Source: Flavobacterium amniphilum (GTDB taxonomy: Bacteria; Bacteroidota; Bacteroidia; Flavobacteriales; Flavobacteriaceae). Taken from it: a stretch of DNA of 64,000 nt. This document shows positions 54,901-62,305 of this stretch, piece after piece. Positions within the stretch are counted from its first letter, which is position 1, and each line of letters opens with the position of its first letter. Both the position numbers and the translations under genes were made by a program. The stretch is from the NCBI RefSeq assembly GCF_023634845.1, contig NZ_JAMLJL010000005.1, forward strand, positions 1-64,000, written 5' to 3'. The notes under the pieces were generated by a model. It saw only the letters and a list, made by a program, of their open reading frames with translations. It ran no database searches and was not told the DNA's origin.

Positions 54901-56774
54901 GTTCCCGAAAGATCCAAGCCGGCCAAAGTTTCTCCTTCTACTCCTGTGGCTGTTCCGGTGGCGGTGTGCGGATTGGCGTCATAGGTCACCGAATATGGTG
55001 TTACCGAAATAACAGCATTGGCTTTACCGATGGCATCATTCACGCTTCCGCCGGCATTGTTGTAATTTCCTGTCACATCGGTGAAACTCCACGGATCGTT
55101 GTTGTACGTTCCGGCATTGGTGTGGGTGGTTCCCGAAAGATCCAAGCCGGCCAAAGCTTCTCCTAAAACACCGGTGGCTGTTCCGGTGGCAGTATGCGGA
55201 TTGGCATCATAGGTCACCGAATATGGTGTTACCGAAATAACAGCATTGGCTTTACCGATGGCATCATTCACGCTTCCGCCGGCATTGTTGTAATTTCCTG
55301 TCACATCGGTGAAACTCCACGGATCGTTGTTGTACGTTCCGGCATTGGTGTGGGTGGTTCCCGAAAGATCCAAGCCGGCCAAAGCTTCTCCTAAAACACC
55401 GGTGGCTGTTCCGGTGGCAGTATGCGGATTGGCATCATAGGTCACCGAATATGGTGTTACCAAAATAACAGCATTGGCTTTACCGATGGCATCGTTCACG
55501 CTTCCGCCGGCATTGTTGTAGTTGCCTGTTGCATCGGTAAAAGTCCACGGATCATTGTTGTACGTTCCGGCATTGGTATGGGTGGTTCCCGAAAGATCCA
55601 GTCCGACTAAAGTTTCTCCTTCTACTCCGGTGGCTGTTCCGGTGGCGGTGTGCGGATTGGCGTCATAGGTCACCGAATATGGTGTTACTGAAATTGTTGC
55701 ATTGGCTTTACCAATCGCATCGTTCACGCTTCCGCCGGCATTGTTGTAGTTGCCTGTTGCATCGGTAAAAGTCCACGGATCGTTGTTGTACGTTCCGGCA
55801 CTCGTGTGGGTGGTGCCCGAAAGATCCAAGCCGGCCAGAGCCTCGTTTAAAACGCCTTTTGCCGTTCCGGTGGCGGTATGTGGATTGGCGTCATAGGTCA
55901 CCGAATATTGTGTTACCGAAATTGTTGCATTGGCTTTACCGATGGCATCGTTCACGCTTCCGCTGGCATTGTTGTAGTTGCCTGTCACATCGGTGAAACT
56001 CCACGGATCGTTGGTATACGTTCCGGCACTTGTGTGGGTGGTGCCCGAAAGATCCAGTCCGACTAAAGTTTCTCCTTCTACTCCTGTGGCTGTTCCGGTG
56101 GCGGTGTGTGGATTCGCGTCATAGGTTACCGAATATGGTGTTACCGAAATAACAGCATTGACTTTACCGATGGAATCATTCACGCTTCCGCCGGCATTGT
56201 TGTAGTTGCCTGTCACATCGGTGAAACTCCACGGATCGTTGGTATACGTTCCGGCATTGGTATGGGTGGTTCCCGAAAGATCCAGTCCGGCCAAAGCAAC
56301 TCCTCCAATTCCTGTGGCTGTTCCGGTGGCGGTGTGTGGATTGGCATCATAGGTCACCGAATATGGTGTTACCGAAATAACCGCATTGGCCTTCGTAATC
56401 ACAATATTGACATTACCTGCTTCATCAAGATAATTCGGATTGATGAAGGTCCAATTTACAACACCTCCAGGAACATTCACAAATGAATTTCCAAAATTTA
56501 AACCACTAAGGGAAACACCTCCAATTCCTGTTGCAGAACCTGTTGCACCATGTGAAGCTCCATCGTAAACTCCGTTATATCCAGTCACAACAACATTGGC
56601 ATCGGCTTTATTCACAGTCAAAGAAGCAGCATTACTTGTTATATTCCCACATCCATTCGTTACTACAACCCTGTATAAATATCCACTCATTGAAACTGTT
56701 GGGTTGTTAATTACTAAACTTGCACTGTTCGCTCCCGGAATATTATTGTAATTGAGGCCGTTATCAGTACTCAA
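51915..56774 (-). CDS. 3' fragment: MBG-repeat protein with T9SS type-A sorting domain
   Basis: This 1,619-codon open stretch is the part of the interrupted gene after the TGA. It lacks a signal peptide and starts at TTG in the middle of an Ig-like domain, so by itself it could not be exported. It carries eleven nearly identical 76-residue MBG-type repeats, two diverged ones, about 500 residues of further Ig-like or bacterial surface domains and the sorting signal ending FVFGHDLPKGIYLLTIEQ plus the short basic tail. Its long intact frame with little other damage suggests recent inactivation. Confidence 0.6.
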   Translation of the reverse strand: MSTDNGLNYNNIPGANSASLVINNPTVSMSGYLYRVVVTNGCGNITSNAASLTVNKADANVVVTGYNGVYDGASHGATGSATGIGGVSLSGLNFGNSFVNVPGGVVNWTFINPNYLDEAGNVNIVITKANAVISVTPYSVTYDANPHTATGTATGIGGVALAGLDLSGTTHTNAGTYTNDPWSFTDVTGNYNNAGGSVNDSIGKVNAVISVTPYSVTYDANPHTATGTATGVEGETLVGLDLSGTTHTSAGTYTNDPWSFTDVTGNYNNASGSVNDAIGKANATISVTQYSVTYDANPHTATGTAKGVLNEALAGLDLSGTTHTSAGTYNNDPWTFTDATGNYNNAGGSVNDAIGKANATISVTPYSVTYDANPHTATGTATGVEGETLVGLDLSGTTHTNAGTYNNDPWTFTDATGNYNNAGGSVNDAIGKANAVILVTPYSVTYDANPHTATGTATGVLGEALAGLDLSGTTHTNAGTYNNDPWSFTDVTGNYNNAGGSVNDAIGKANAVISVTPYSVTYDANPHTATGTATGVLGEALAGLDLSGTTHTNAGTYNNDPWSFTDVTGNYNNAGGSVNDAIGKANAVISVTPYSVTYDANPHTATGTATGVEGETLAGLDLSGTTHTSAGTYNNDPWSFTDVTGNYNNASGSVNDVIGKANATISVTPYSVTYDANPHTATGTATGVLGEALAGLDLSGTTHTNAGTYTNDPWSFTDATGNYNNAGGSVNDVIGKANATISVTPYSVTYDANPHTATGTATGVEGETLAGLDLSGTTHTNAGTYTNDPWSFTDVTGNYNNASGSVNDAIGKANATISVTPYSVTYDANPHTATGTATGVEGETLAGLDLSGTTHTNAGTYNNDPWSFTDVTGNYNNASGSVNDAIGKANAVISVTPYSVTYDANPHTATGTATGVEGETLVGLDLSGTTHTSAGTYNNDPWTFTDVTGNYNNTSGSVNDAIGKANATIVITPYSGVYDSLLHTATGTATGVAGANLNAGLSFVTNFRNVPGGSTVWNFNGGVNYNNVSGSALVTISQRNLIVSATGVNKIYDGTTAATVNLSSDKIAGDALTVAYSSAQFINPNVGTWTVNISGITKSGADQNNYNLTNTTAVTSASITSATTALNLQLSAASVRYMDNLTFTAKIIPLNSGSPLTGTVKFTVNGVDYGSYPVVPIPGASDGSVQAMAIKQIVNLPGNYIAKAEFLSSNANYTGSYQEKPLQVIPRNASPYNATGFYTGDLFAWTTGPSTSTATLTMTAVIKDNNSPTGDVRGAKVSFFIVNGSTMSPIASAQNLPVGLIDVSDGSVGSASAIVQLNIGSANAASFQIAVKVTGAYENNPWATLSQTIVTVTKPVPGGYIVGGGNLLNSNSSGYVKGAKGQLTGFQFDVQFNNKLTNPQGKAFIYVSSYNKPDGTLDNKLHTYIITTNAISLLNITLPKAQFSSKANIVEQLDNGTTVSLEGGAAFQMAMTDSGNSLSQKTLAITLNRKAGGVWFSSNWSVSQGKTVEQVLNGGSLQVRTASGSAKEEVAETDEPITDLGFKVKIYPNPSNYEFTFKTQNETSEPILLKVFDISGKLIKQIEKVNEQEFVFGHDLPKGIYLLTIEQGLLAKTMKLIKE
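53883..56390 (-). repeat. 228-bp in-gene tandem repeat array, 11 copies (76-aa MBG-type units)
   Basis: Eleven units of exactly 76 codons begin ANA(V/T)ISVTPYSVTYDANPHT and end SVNDAIGK, with a constant 228-bp period (for example GGATCGTTGTTGTACGTTCC at 53953 and 54181). Copies differ at a few shared positions (GVEGETL against GVLGEAL; NNDPW against TNDPW; FTDVT against FTDAT) in mixed combinations, which suggests gene conversion or unequal exchange. Diverged units flank both ends. Confidence 0.96.
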
Positions 56775-56861
56775 TCTTCATTGGTATGTCAGCGTTGCAC
56801 TTCCATTGGCAATTACAGAAAAGTTTGCGTTCGACCCGTAAGTTATTATTTGGTTTGTGGG

Positions 56862-57572
56862 TTATGTACCTATGGTAGGTGAAATACAAGAAACATAGTT
56901 AATTGTAAAATCCTGGATTCCGCTATTTGAATTTGCCGGAATACATATTATACGTGGATTAGAACCATCAACGGTAAATTCCCCTGCTGGCCCACTCCAG
57001 GAACTGAAAACACTCCCATTAGCTGCTGTTGCAGGTGCGGTAACACTTAAAGATGTGTTTGTTGTATTATTCAATTTTGTAAAAGTAGTACCATTAGTTG
57101 TTGTAGCCGTTCCGCCACCGGAAGAAGTTGGCGAACCTGAACAGACTGTTCCAGAGAAAACATTCCAGGTTATACCGGCTGTACTCACGTTGGTTTTTAT
57201 TCTGACATTACCATCAGTAAAAATAGTCTGTGCGCTTGATCCGGAGCTTTCTCCTGTGGCTGTCAATACAAACGTCACTCCTAAATGTCTTTCATTTATT
57301 AAAAACTGATCATATAATATATTCCCGTTTTCGTCTGCAATCGTCGAACGGTTATGATCTGAGGTACAAACCTGCGGTGTTTCATCAAAATGCAAATGAA
57401 CTGTTTCACCCGGTGACCAACCTGAACCGGTAACAATTACATACTGACCAGGTACATAATCATCCCTGTCTGTAAAAACTGTTGCCTGACCGTAAATTAT
57501 GGAAGAAAATAAGAATATGTAAAAAAAGAAAATGCTTTCTAAGCGTTTGGTTTGAAGTAAGTTTGAATCCAT
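56862..57572 (-). CDS. 5' fragment: signal peptide and head domain of the interrupted surface protein
   Basis: This 236-codon part encodes a signal peptide (LESIFFFYIFLFSSIIYGQ), a first beta domain (FTDRDDYVPGQYVIVTGSGW) and a Thr/Ser/Gly-rich domain with paired cysteines, ending at the TAA at 56864-56862 just where the Ig-like domain begins (VSCISPTIGT). It has no T9SS signal; if made, it would be a short periplasmic product. Confidence 0.6.
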   Translation of the reverse strand: MDSNLLQTKRLESIFFFYIFLFSSIIYGQATVFTDRDDYVPGQYVIVTGSGWSPGETVHLHFDETPQVCTSDHNRSTIADENGNILYDQFLINERHLGVTFVLTATGESSGSSAQTIFTDGNVRIKTNVSTAGITWNVFSGTVCSGSPTSSGGGTATTTNGTTFTKLNNTTNTSLSVTAPATAANGSVFSSWSGPAGEFTVDGSNPRIICIPANSNSGIQDFTINYVSCISPTIGT

Positions 57573-57926
57573 AGCAGTTAAATTAAATTCATAAAAAATT
57601 TATTCGTTTGCTTTTGGAACAACCTGACTATAAATTCATTAAAAAAAATATTATTGTGGTATTTTGGAGTTTAAAAGAAGAAATTATGTTTTAAACCAAG
57701 CACTAATTTAACATTTACTTTTTTATAAAATCCTATTTAAAAGAAATACTCGACAAACCGATAGAAAAAGTCTCTGTAAAACATTTTTACTATTTTACTT
57801 ATAAATAAACTCTTAATTTTCAATAAAATACAGTAATACTATATTTGAAATGTAAAAAAATACATTCTTCAAAAAACCAAGCTCAAACCTTTTACGTAAA
57901 TGCTGATATAACAAAAATTTACAAAC
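57573..57926. other. Divergent intergenic region, 354 bp, AT-rich
   Basis: This gap separates the interrupted surface-protein gene from the fasciclin gene. It is AT-rich with no open frame of interest. The only signal is TATATTTG at 57840-57847, a likely promoter box for the fasciclin gene. Confidence 0.6.
57840..57847 (+). promoter_or_regulatory. Putative Bacteroidota -7 box for the fasciclin gene
   Basis: TATATTTG matches TAnnTTTG, 80 bp before the ATG at 57927. A -33 element was not clear. Confidence 0.4.
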
Positions 57927-58484
57927 ATGAAAACACAAAAAATCTTATCAGCAGTAATTTTGGGAATTGCCTTAACATTTGGATTGTCTTCCAATGCACA
58001 GAAAACCGTGATGGTTGGCGGAGCACCAATGTATCCAACCAAAAACATCATCGAAAATGCTGTTAACTCAAAAGATCATACAACACTTGTAGCCGCTGTG
58101 AAAGCAGGTGAACTTGTAAACGTATTATCAGGTAAAGGACCATTTACCGTTTTTGCACCTACAAATGCGGCCTTTGAAAAATTACCGGCCGGTACCGTGG
58201 AAACATTATTAAAACCGGAAAACAAAGCTACTTTGCAAGCAGTTCTGACCTATCATGTCGTATCCGGTAATATGGACAGCAAAGCAATTGCCAAAGCGAT
58301 TAAAGAAGGCAACGGAAAAGCAACATTAACTACTGTTCAAGGTGGAAAGTTAACATGCTGGATGGATGGCAAAAATCTGATAATCAAAGATGAAAAAGGA
58401 GGAAAATCAATGGTAACCATTGCAAACGTATATCAATCCAACGGAGTCATTCATGTAGTGGATTCTGTTGTATTGCCAAATTAA
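57927..58484 (+). CDS. Fasciclin (FAS1) domain-containing secreted protein
   Basis: This 185-residue protein has signal peptide MKTQKILSAVILGIALTFGL (cleavage near SSNAQ) and one FAS1 domain (about 40-183) with H1 motif GKGPFTVFAPTNAAFEKLPA, the YH motif LTYHVVSGNMD and the H2 motif NGVIHVVDSVVLP. FAS1 domains mediate adhesion or ligand binding. Single-domain secreted fasciclins are common in Bacteroidota. A terminator follows. Confidence 0.94.
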   Translation: MKTQKILSAVILGIALTFGLSSNAQKTVMVGGAPMYPTKNIIENAVNSKDHTTLVAAVKAGELVNVLSGKGPFTVFAPTNAAFEKLPAGTVETLLKPENKATLQAVLTYHVVSGNMDSKAIAKAIKEGNGKATLTTVQGGKLTCWMDGKNLIIKDEKGGKSMVTIANVYQSNGVIHVVDSVVLPN

Positions 58485-58511
58485 CCCAACACTTTTTTTG
58501 TCCCCACTTAT

Positions 58512-58540
58512 AAAAAATCCCTATCCGGGGATTTTTTTTT
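58512..58540 (+). terminator. Intrinsic terminator after the fasciclin gene
   Basis: AAAAAATCCC pairs with GGGATTTTTT across a short loop and ends in a run of nine T. Confidence 0.88.
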
Positions 58541-58617
58541 CGTATGATACCCTATCAATTTAGAAATACTGGTATCTTTATATTTGTGAATCAAAACAAC
58601 CATTTTAAGAATTATTC

Positions 58618-59376
58618 ATGAAAATTGTTATTTCCCCGGCCAAGTCACTTGACTTCGAAAAAAGCCTGCCAACTGAAAAATTTACCAAGCCAAGTTACCT
58701 GAAACAATCAAAAGAGATAGTTAAGGTCTTAAAGACATTGAAACCAAAAGATTTATCGGAATTGATGGATATTTCTGATGCTTTGGGAGAGCTTAACTGG
58801 CAACGCAATAAAAAGTTTAAAACTCCTTTTACTCAGGAAAATGCACGTCCGGCGGTATATGCATTTAACGGAGATGTATATCAAGGCTTGGACTCCTACT
58901 CCATTCCGGAAGAAAAATTAGATGTTTTACAAAGTAAACTAAGAATTCTTTCCGGCCAGTACGGAATTTTAAAACCGCTTGATCTTATTCAACCTTACCG
59001 ATTGGAAATGGGTACATCCTTAGCAATCGGGGAATCCAAAAATCTTTACGGCTATTGGAAAGAAACACTTACAGCAGCTATGAATAAAGAGCTGAAAAAA
59101 AATGAGTTGTTTGTTAATCTAGCCAGTAATGAATATTTCTCTGTTTTGGATACTAAAAAACTGAAAGTTCCTGTTATTACTCCTGAATTCAAAGATTACA
59201 AAGACGGAAAACTGAAAATGATTTCATTTTTTGCCAAAAAAGCCAGAGGAATGATGGTTCGTTATATCATTGATCATAATATTGAAACACTCGATGGATT
59301 GAAAGGGTTCAATTATGAGGGGTATGCTTTTGATGCCAATTTATCGCAAGGGAATACACTGGTTTTTACGAGATAG
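58618..59376 (+). CDS. yaaA: Peroxide stress protein YaaA
   Basis: This 252-residue protein matches the YaaA/DUF328 family: start MKIVISPAKSLDFEKSLPTE, then PAVYAFNGDVYQGLD, LRILSGQYGILKPLDLIQPY, RLEMGTSLAIG, LVFVNLASNEYFS-type region (ELFVNLASNEYFSVLD) and the end GFNYEGYAFDANLSQGNTLV. YaaA lowers free iron and so limits DNA and protein damage under peroxide stress. It is monocistronic, and a structured element follows its stop. Confidence 0.95.
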   Translation: MKIVISPAKSLDFEKSLPTEKFTKPSYLKQSKEIVKVLKTLKPKDLSELMDISDALGELNWQRNKKFKTPFTQENARPAVYAFNGDVYQGLDSYSIPEEKLDVLQSKLRILSGQYGILKPLDLIQPYRLEMGTSLAIGESKNLYGYWKETLTAAMNKELKKNELFVNLASNEYFSVLDTKKLKVPVITPEFKDYKDGKLKMISFFAKKARGMMVRYIIDHNIETLDGLKGFNYEGYAFDANLSQGNTLVFTR

Positions 59377-59475
59377 CCCGCGTGAAGGATGGCAGTGGAA
59401 ATCCTTTTTCAGGAAGGCGGAGCCTGAACTGTAAAAGATTGAAACGTACAGCCTGACCCGAAGGGACACGCCCAA
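59377..59475. repeat. GC-rich structured intergenic element, possibly a dispersed repeat
   Basis: Directly after the yaaA stop lies a stretch much richer in G and C than its surroundings. It can fold with AATCCTTTTT pairing with AAAAGATT around an inner hairpin TTCAGG...CCTGAA, and contains CCTGACCCGAAGGGACACGC. I recall related elements after stop codons in other flavobacterial genomes, so it may be a dispersed REP-like or RNA element. I see only one copy in this window and no T run typical of a terminator. Confidence 0.5.
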
Positions 59476-59502
59476 AACATTACTAAAACTGACAGTTAAC
59501 CG

Positions 59503-61935
59503 ATGAAGGATTACAGAAACGACATAGAAAGACTTAAAGCGCTGATTTCTTATGAGATAATGGATACTCCGGAGGAAAAAAGTTTTAACGATCTGGCAGA
59601 ATTAGTATCGATTATTTGTAATACACCGGCTGCAATCATCTCATTTATAGACGATAAAAAACAATGGTACAAAGCCAAAGTAGGAACAACCAATACTGAA
59701 GTTCCCTACGAGGAAACGATTTGCCAGTATGTCGTGGTAAGCGGAAATATGCTTGAAATTCCGAATGCATTGGAAGACGAAAGATTGAGTAATCATCCAC
59801 ATGTGCATACCGAAAACGGAGTCCGGTTTTATATTGGGGTTCCTCTTGTTTCTGACAATGGACACACTATTGGTACCGTTTGTACATTTGACGGAATAAC
59901 CAAAAAACTTTCAGAAGAACAGAAAACAGCTTTGACAATTATTGCCGATCACGTGATGCATTTACTTGATATTTCAAAAAAGAACAGTGAACTGACCGAA
60001 GAAGTCAAAGTAATATTAGAGCAAAAAATTGAAGAAGCAAATGAAACCATAAAAGTTACCGAAGCTGCCTACAACACGCTTTTCAAAGCTATTGAAAAAT
60101 CAAATGCTGTTATTGAATTTTCACCTAAAGGGATCATTGAATCTGTTAATGATAATTTCTTGGAAATCATTGGTTATTCCAGAGAAGAGTTAATTGGAAA
60201 AAAACATGACGCTCTTTTAAACGAAACCGAAAAAGAGAATAATCATTTGTTCTGGGAATCCTTAAATAAAGGAGCTTTCAAGTCCGGGAGATTCAAACGG
60301 AGACACAAAGATGGATCACAAATTTGGATACAGGCATCCTACAGTCCGGTTCTGAACTCAAGTAATGAAGTCGTTAAGGTTACCAAAATTGCCCAAAACA
60401 TTACACTGGAAATCAATGCCGAAAAAGCACTGGAGAAAGCAAAATCATTGGCCGATGAATTGAATGTGCAAAAAGATCATTTCATTGCAAATATCAGCCA
60501 TGAAATCAGAACGCCAATAAACGCTGTTTTGGGTTTTACCGATTTATTACTCGATGAAGAAACTGATACCAAAAAACTAAAATACCTAAAGTCGGTTAAA
60601 ACATCAGGTGACAATCTTTTGCATCTAATAAACGACATCTTGGATTTGTCAAAAATTGAGGCCGGTATTTTTCTCGTTGATTCAAGTCTGTTCCATTTAT
60701 ACGAAACCATCGAGAATGTATTTTCAATACTGAATCTAAAAGCTGAACAAAAAAATCTGACATTCAGTAAATCAATCGCTTCAAATGTTCCGGAACATTT
60801 CATTGGTGATAAAAACCGCCTGACACAAATCCTTATTAATTTATTAGGCAACGCCATCAAATTCACACACGAAGGAAGAGTGAATTTAAATCTTTATCTC
60901 GAAAATGATTCTACTTTAAAGTTTGAAGTTACTGATACGGGTATTGGTATTCCTAACGATAAACTTAAATCCATTTTTGAGCGTTTTTCCCAGGCACAGG
61001 AAAATACATCAAGGCAATTTGGTGGAAGCGGGCTTGGATTAAACATTTCAAAACTATTGATAGAAAAACAAGGCGGACAAATTAATGTGGAAAGTACTTT
61101 GGGGAAAGGCTCAAAATTTATTTTCACACTTCCGTTTACAATCAGTTCAGAAACTTTAAATACCGCCCAAAAGCAAAAAACAAAAATAGTAAGCAATTCT
61201 ACTTTAAAAATACTGATGTGTGAGGACAATGAAATGAATCAGAATCTGATGAAAGCTGTTTTCATGGAAACAAACCATTCACTGGATATTGCAGATAATG
61301 GCCACGAAGGTTTAAAACTGCTTTCAGTAAACACATACGATTTGATTTTAATGGATATCCAAATGCCTGAATTAGACGGCTGTGAAACAGCTACAATCAT
61401 CCGAAAAGAATTGAAATTAAACGTTCCGATCATCGCCATTACTGCGCACTCCACATTAAAAGAAAGAGAAAGATGGTTATCTTTAGGAATAAATGATTAT
61501 ATATCAAAACCATTTAAGAAAGAAGAATTATTTGAGAAAATAGATTTTTGGGCATTTGGAAAAACAGATATTGAAAACACATTTGAAAACGAAGAAAAAA
61601 CAGCTTCAGACACAATTATTTCATTGGGTTACCTGAAAGAAATGTCTGCCGGGGATGACCGTTTCATGAAAGAAATGCTTCAGTTGTTTGCGAAGCAAAG
61701 TTCTGAAAACATGACACTTCTCAAAGAATCTTTTTCGGAAAAGGATTTTAGAACTGTAAAAAATATAGCACATAAATTAAAAACATCTTTTAGTTTAATT
61801 GGCGCCGATGTTTTAATTTTGGATATAATTGAAACTGAAAATACAGAAGAAACTTTATCCGAGAACATTAAAAAACTGGAAAACCAGCTTAAAAACATAA
61901 CCCGTGAAATAAACAGATTATTGACCAATACCTGA
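59503..61935 (+). CDS. Hybrid sensor histidine kinase: GAF-PAS-HisKA-HATPase-REC-HPt
   Basis: This 810-residue soluble protein has an N-terminal GAF domain (about 1-160; YRNDIERLKALISYEIMDTP, GVRFYIGVPLVSDNGHTIGT), a PAS/PAC domain (about 190-305), HisKA with H333 in ANISHEIRTPINAV, HATPase with NLLGNAIKFTHEG, DTGIGIPNDK and GGSGLGLNISKLL, a receiver with D618 in LILMDIQMPELDG, and an HPt domain with H757 in VKNIAHKLKTSFSLIGA. All parts of a phosphorelay are in one chain. A response regulator follows 4 bp after the stop, the likely final receiver. Confidence 0.95.
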   Translation: MKDYRNDIERLKALISYEIMDTPEEKSFNDLAELVSIICNTPAAIISFIDDKKQWYKAKVGTTNTEVPYEETICQYVVVSGNMLEIPNALEDERLSNHPHVHTENGVRFYIGVPLVSDNGHTIGTVCTFDGITKKLSEEQKTALTIIADHVMHLLDISKKNSELTEEVKVILEQKIEEANETIKVTEAAYNTLFKAIEKSNAVIEFSPKGIIESVNDNFLEIIGYSREELIGKKHDALLNETEKENNHLFWESLNKGAFKSGRFKRRHKDGSQIWIQASYSPVLNSSNEVVKVTKIAQNITLEINAEKALEKAKSLADELNVQKDHFIANISHEIRTPINAVLGFTDLLLDEETDTKKLKYLKSVKTSGDNLLHLINDILDLSKIEAGIFLVDSSLFHLYETIENVFSILNLKAEQKNLTFSKSIASNVPEHFIGDKNRLTQILINLLGNAIKFTHEGRVNLNLYLENDSTLKFEVTDTGIGIPNDKLKSIFERFSQAQENTSRQFGGSGLGLNISKLLIEKQGGQINVESTLGKGSKFIFTLPFTISSETLNTAQKQKTKIVSNSTLKILMCEDNEMNQNLMKAVFMETNHSLDIADNGHEGLKLLSVNTYDLILMDIQMPELDGCETATIIRKELKLNVPIIAITAHSTLKERERWLSLGINDYISKPFKKEELFEKIDFWAFGKTDIENTFENEEKTASDTIISLGYLKEMSAGDDRFMKEMLQLFAKQSSENMTLLKESFSEKDFRTVKNIAHKLKTSFSLIGADVLILDIIETENTEETLSENIKKLENQLKNITREINRLLTNT

Positions 61936-61939
61936 TTTT

Positions 61940-62305
61940 ATGAAAATTGTTATCATTGAAGACGAAGACATGTTACGCCGATCTTTGGCCTTTTTCCTTA
62001 AATCCAAAGATTTTGACGTAGAAGAATTTGACAACGGACTTGATGCTATTGAATACATCAATTCAAATCATGAAGATATCGATATTGTCATAACCGACTT
62101 AAATTTACCTTTTGCAGGAGGGAAACAGGTTATTCATGCCTGTAAACAAATCAAAGACAATAAAATGCAAATCATTGTATTAACTTCCTCAAGCGTTGAA
62201 AACACTGAAATTGAAGTGTTTAATTTAGGAGCCGATGAATTTGTTGCCAAACCATTCAGTCCGCAGGTATTGTTAAAACGAATAGAAAAATTAAGCGCCT
62301 TCTGA
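61940..62305 (+). CDS. Single-domain response regulator
   Basis: This 121-residue stand-alone receiver has the acidic pair IIEDEDMLRRSLA, D53 in VITDLNLPFAGGKQ and the conserved lysine in FVAKPFSP. No output domain. It lies 4 bp after the hybrid kinase and its stop shares a base with the next start (TGATG), so it is part of one operon and likely receives phosphate from the kinase HPt. Confidence 0.94.
   Translation: MKIVIIEDEDMLRRSLAFFLKSKDFDVEEFDNGLDAIEYINSNHEDIDIVITDLNLPFAGGKQVIHACKQIKDNKMQIIVLTSSSVENTEIEVFNLGADEFVAKPFSPQVLLKRIEKLSAF

Larger units (their letters stand above)
51915..57572 (-). pseudogene. MBG/Ig-like repeat surface protein with T9SS type-A signal, interrupted by two in-frame stops
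   Basis: From 57572 one single frame runs 1,885 codons to 51915, interrupted by TAA at 56864-56862 and TGA at 56780-56778. Between them the frame still encodes PTNQIITYGSNANFSVIANG followed by SATLTYQ, so the full context is GT*PTNQ...LTYQ*RLSTDNG. Comparable Ig-like domains read QPTNQ and YQWQVSTDGG, so the stops replace Gln (CAA) and Trp (TGG), two single transitions. Order: signal peptide, a head domain with YVIVTGSGWSPGETVHLHFD, an Ig-like domain, MBG-type repeats (53883-56390), more Ig/MBG domains, and a C-terminal type-A sorting domain (VKIYPNPSNYEFTFKT ... LLAKTMKLIKE). It is probably a decayed adhesin. The apparent start of the 3' part at 56774 is a TTG just after the TGA, not a real gene start. 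Confidence 0.85.

Noticed and set aside
53940..56486. Several plus-strand open frames rich in I, G and H across the MBG repeat array
   Set aside because: They are antisense images of the 228-bp repeat, sharing its period; no signal peptide or domain is present.
56778..56864. Alternative genetic code or RNA editing as the explanation for the two stops
   Set aside because: All other genes in the window end normally at TAA, TAG or TGA, and the two stops would need different corrections (U to C, and A to G); nonsense mutation or sequence error is simpler.
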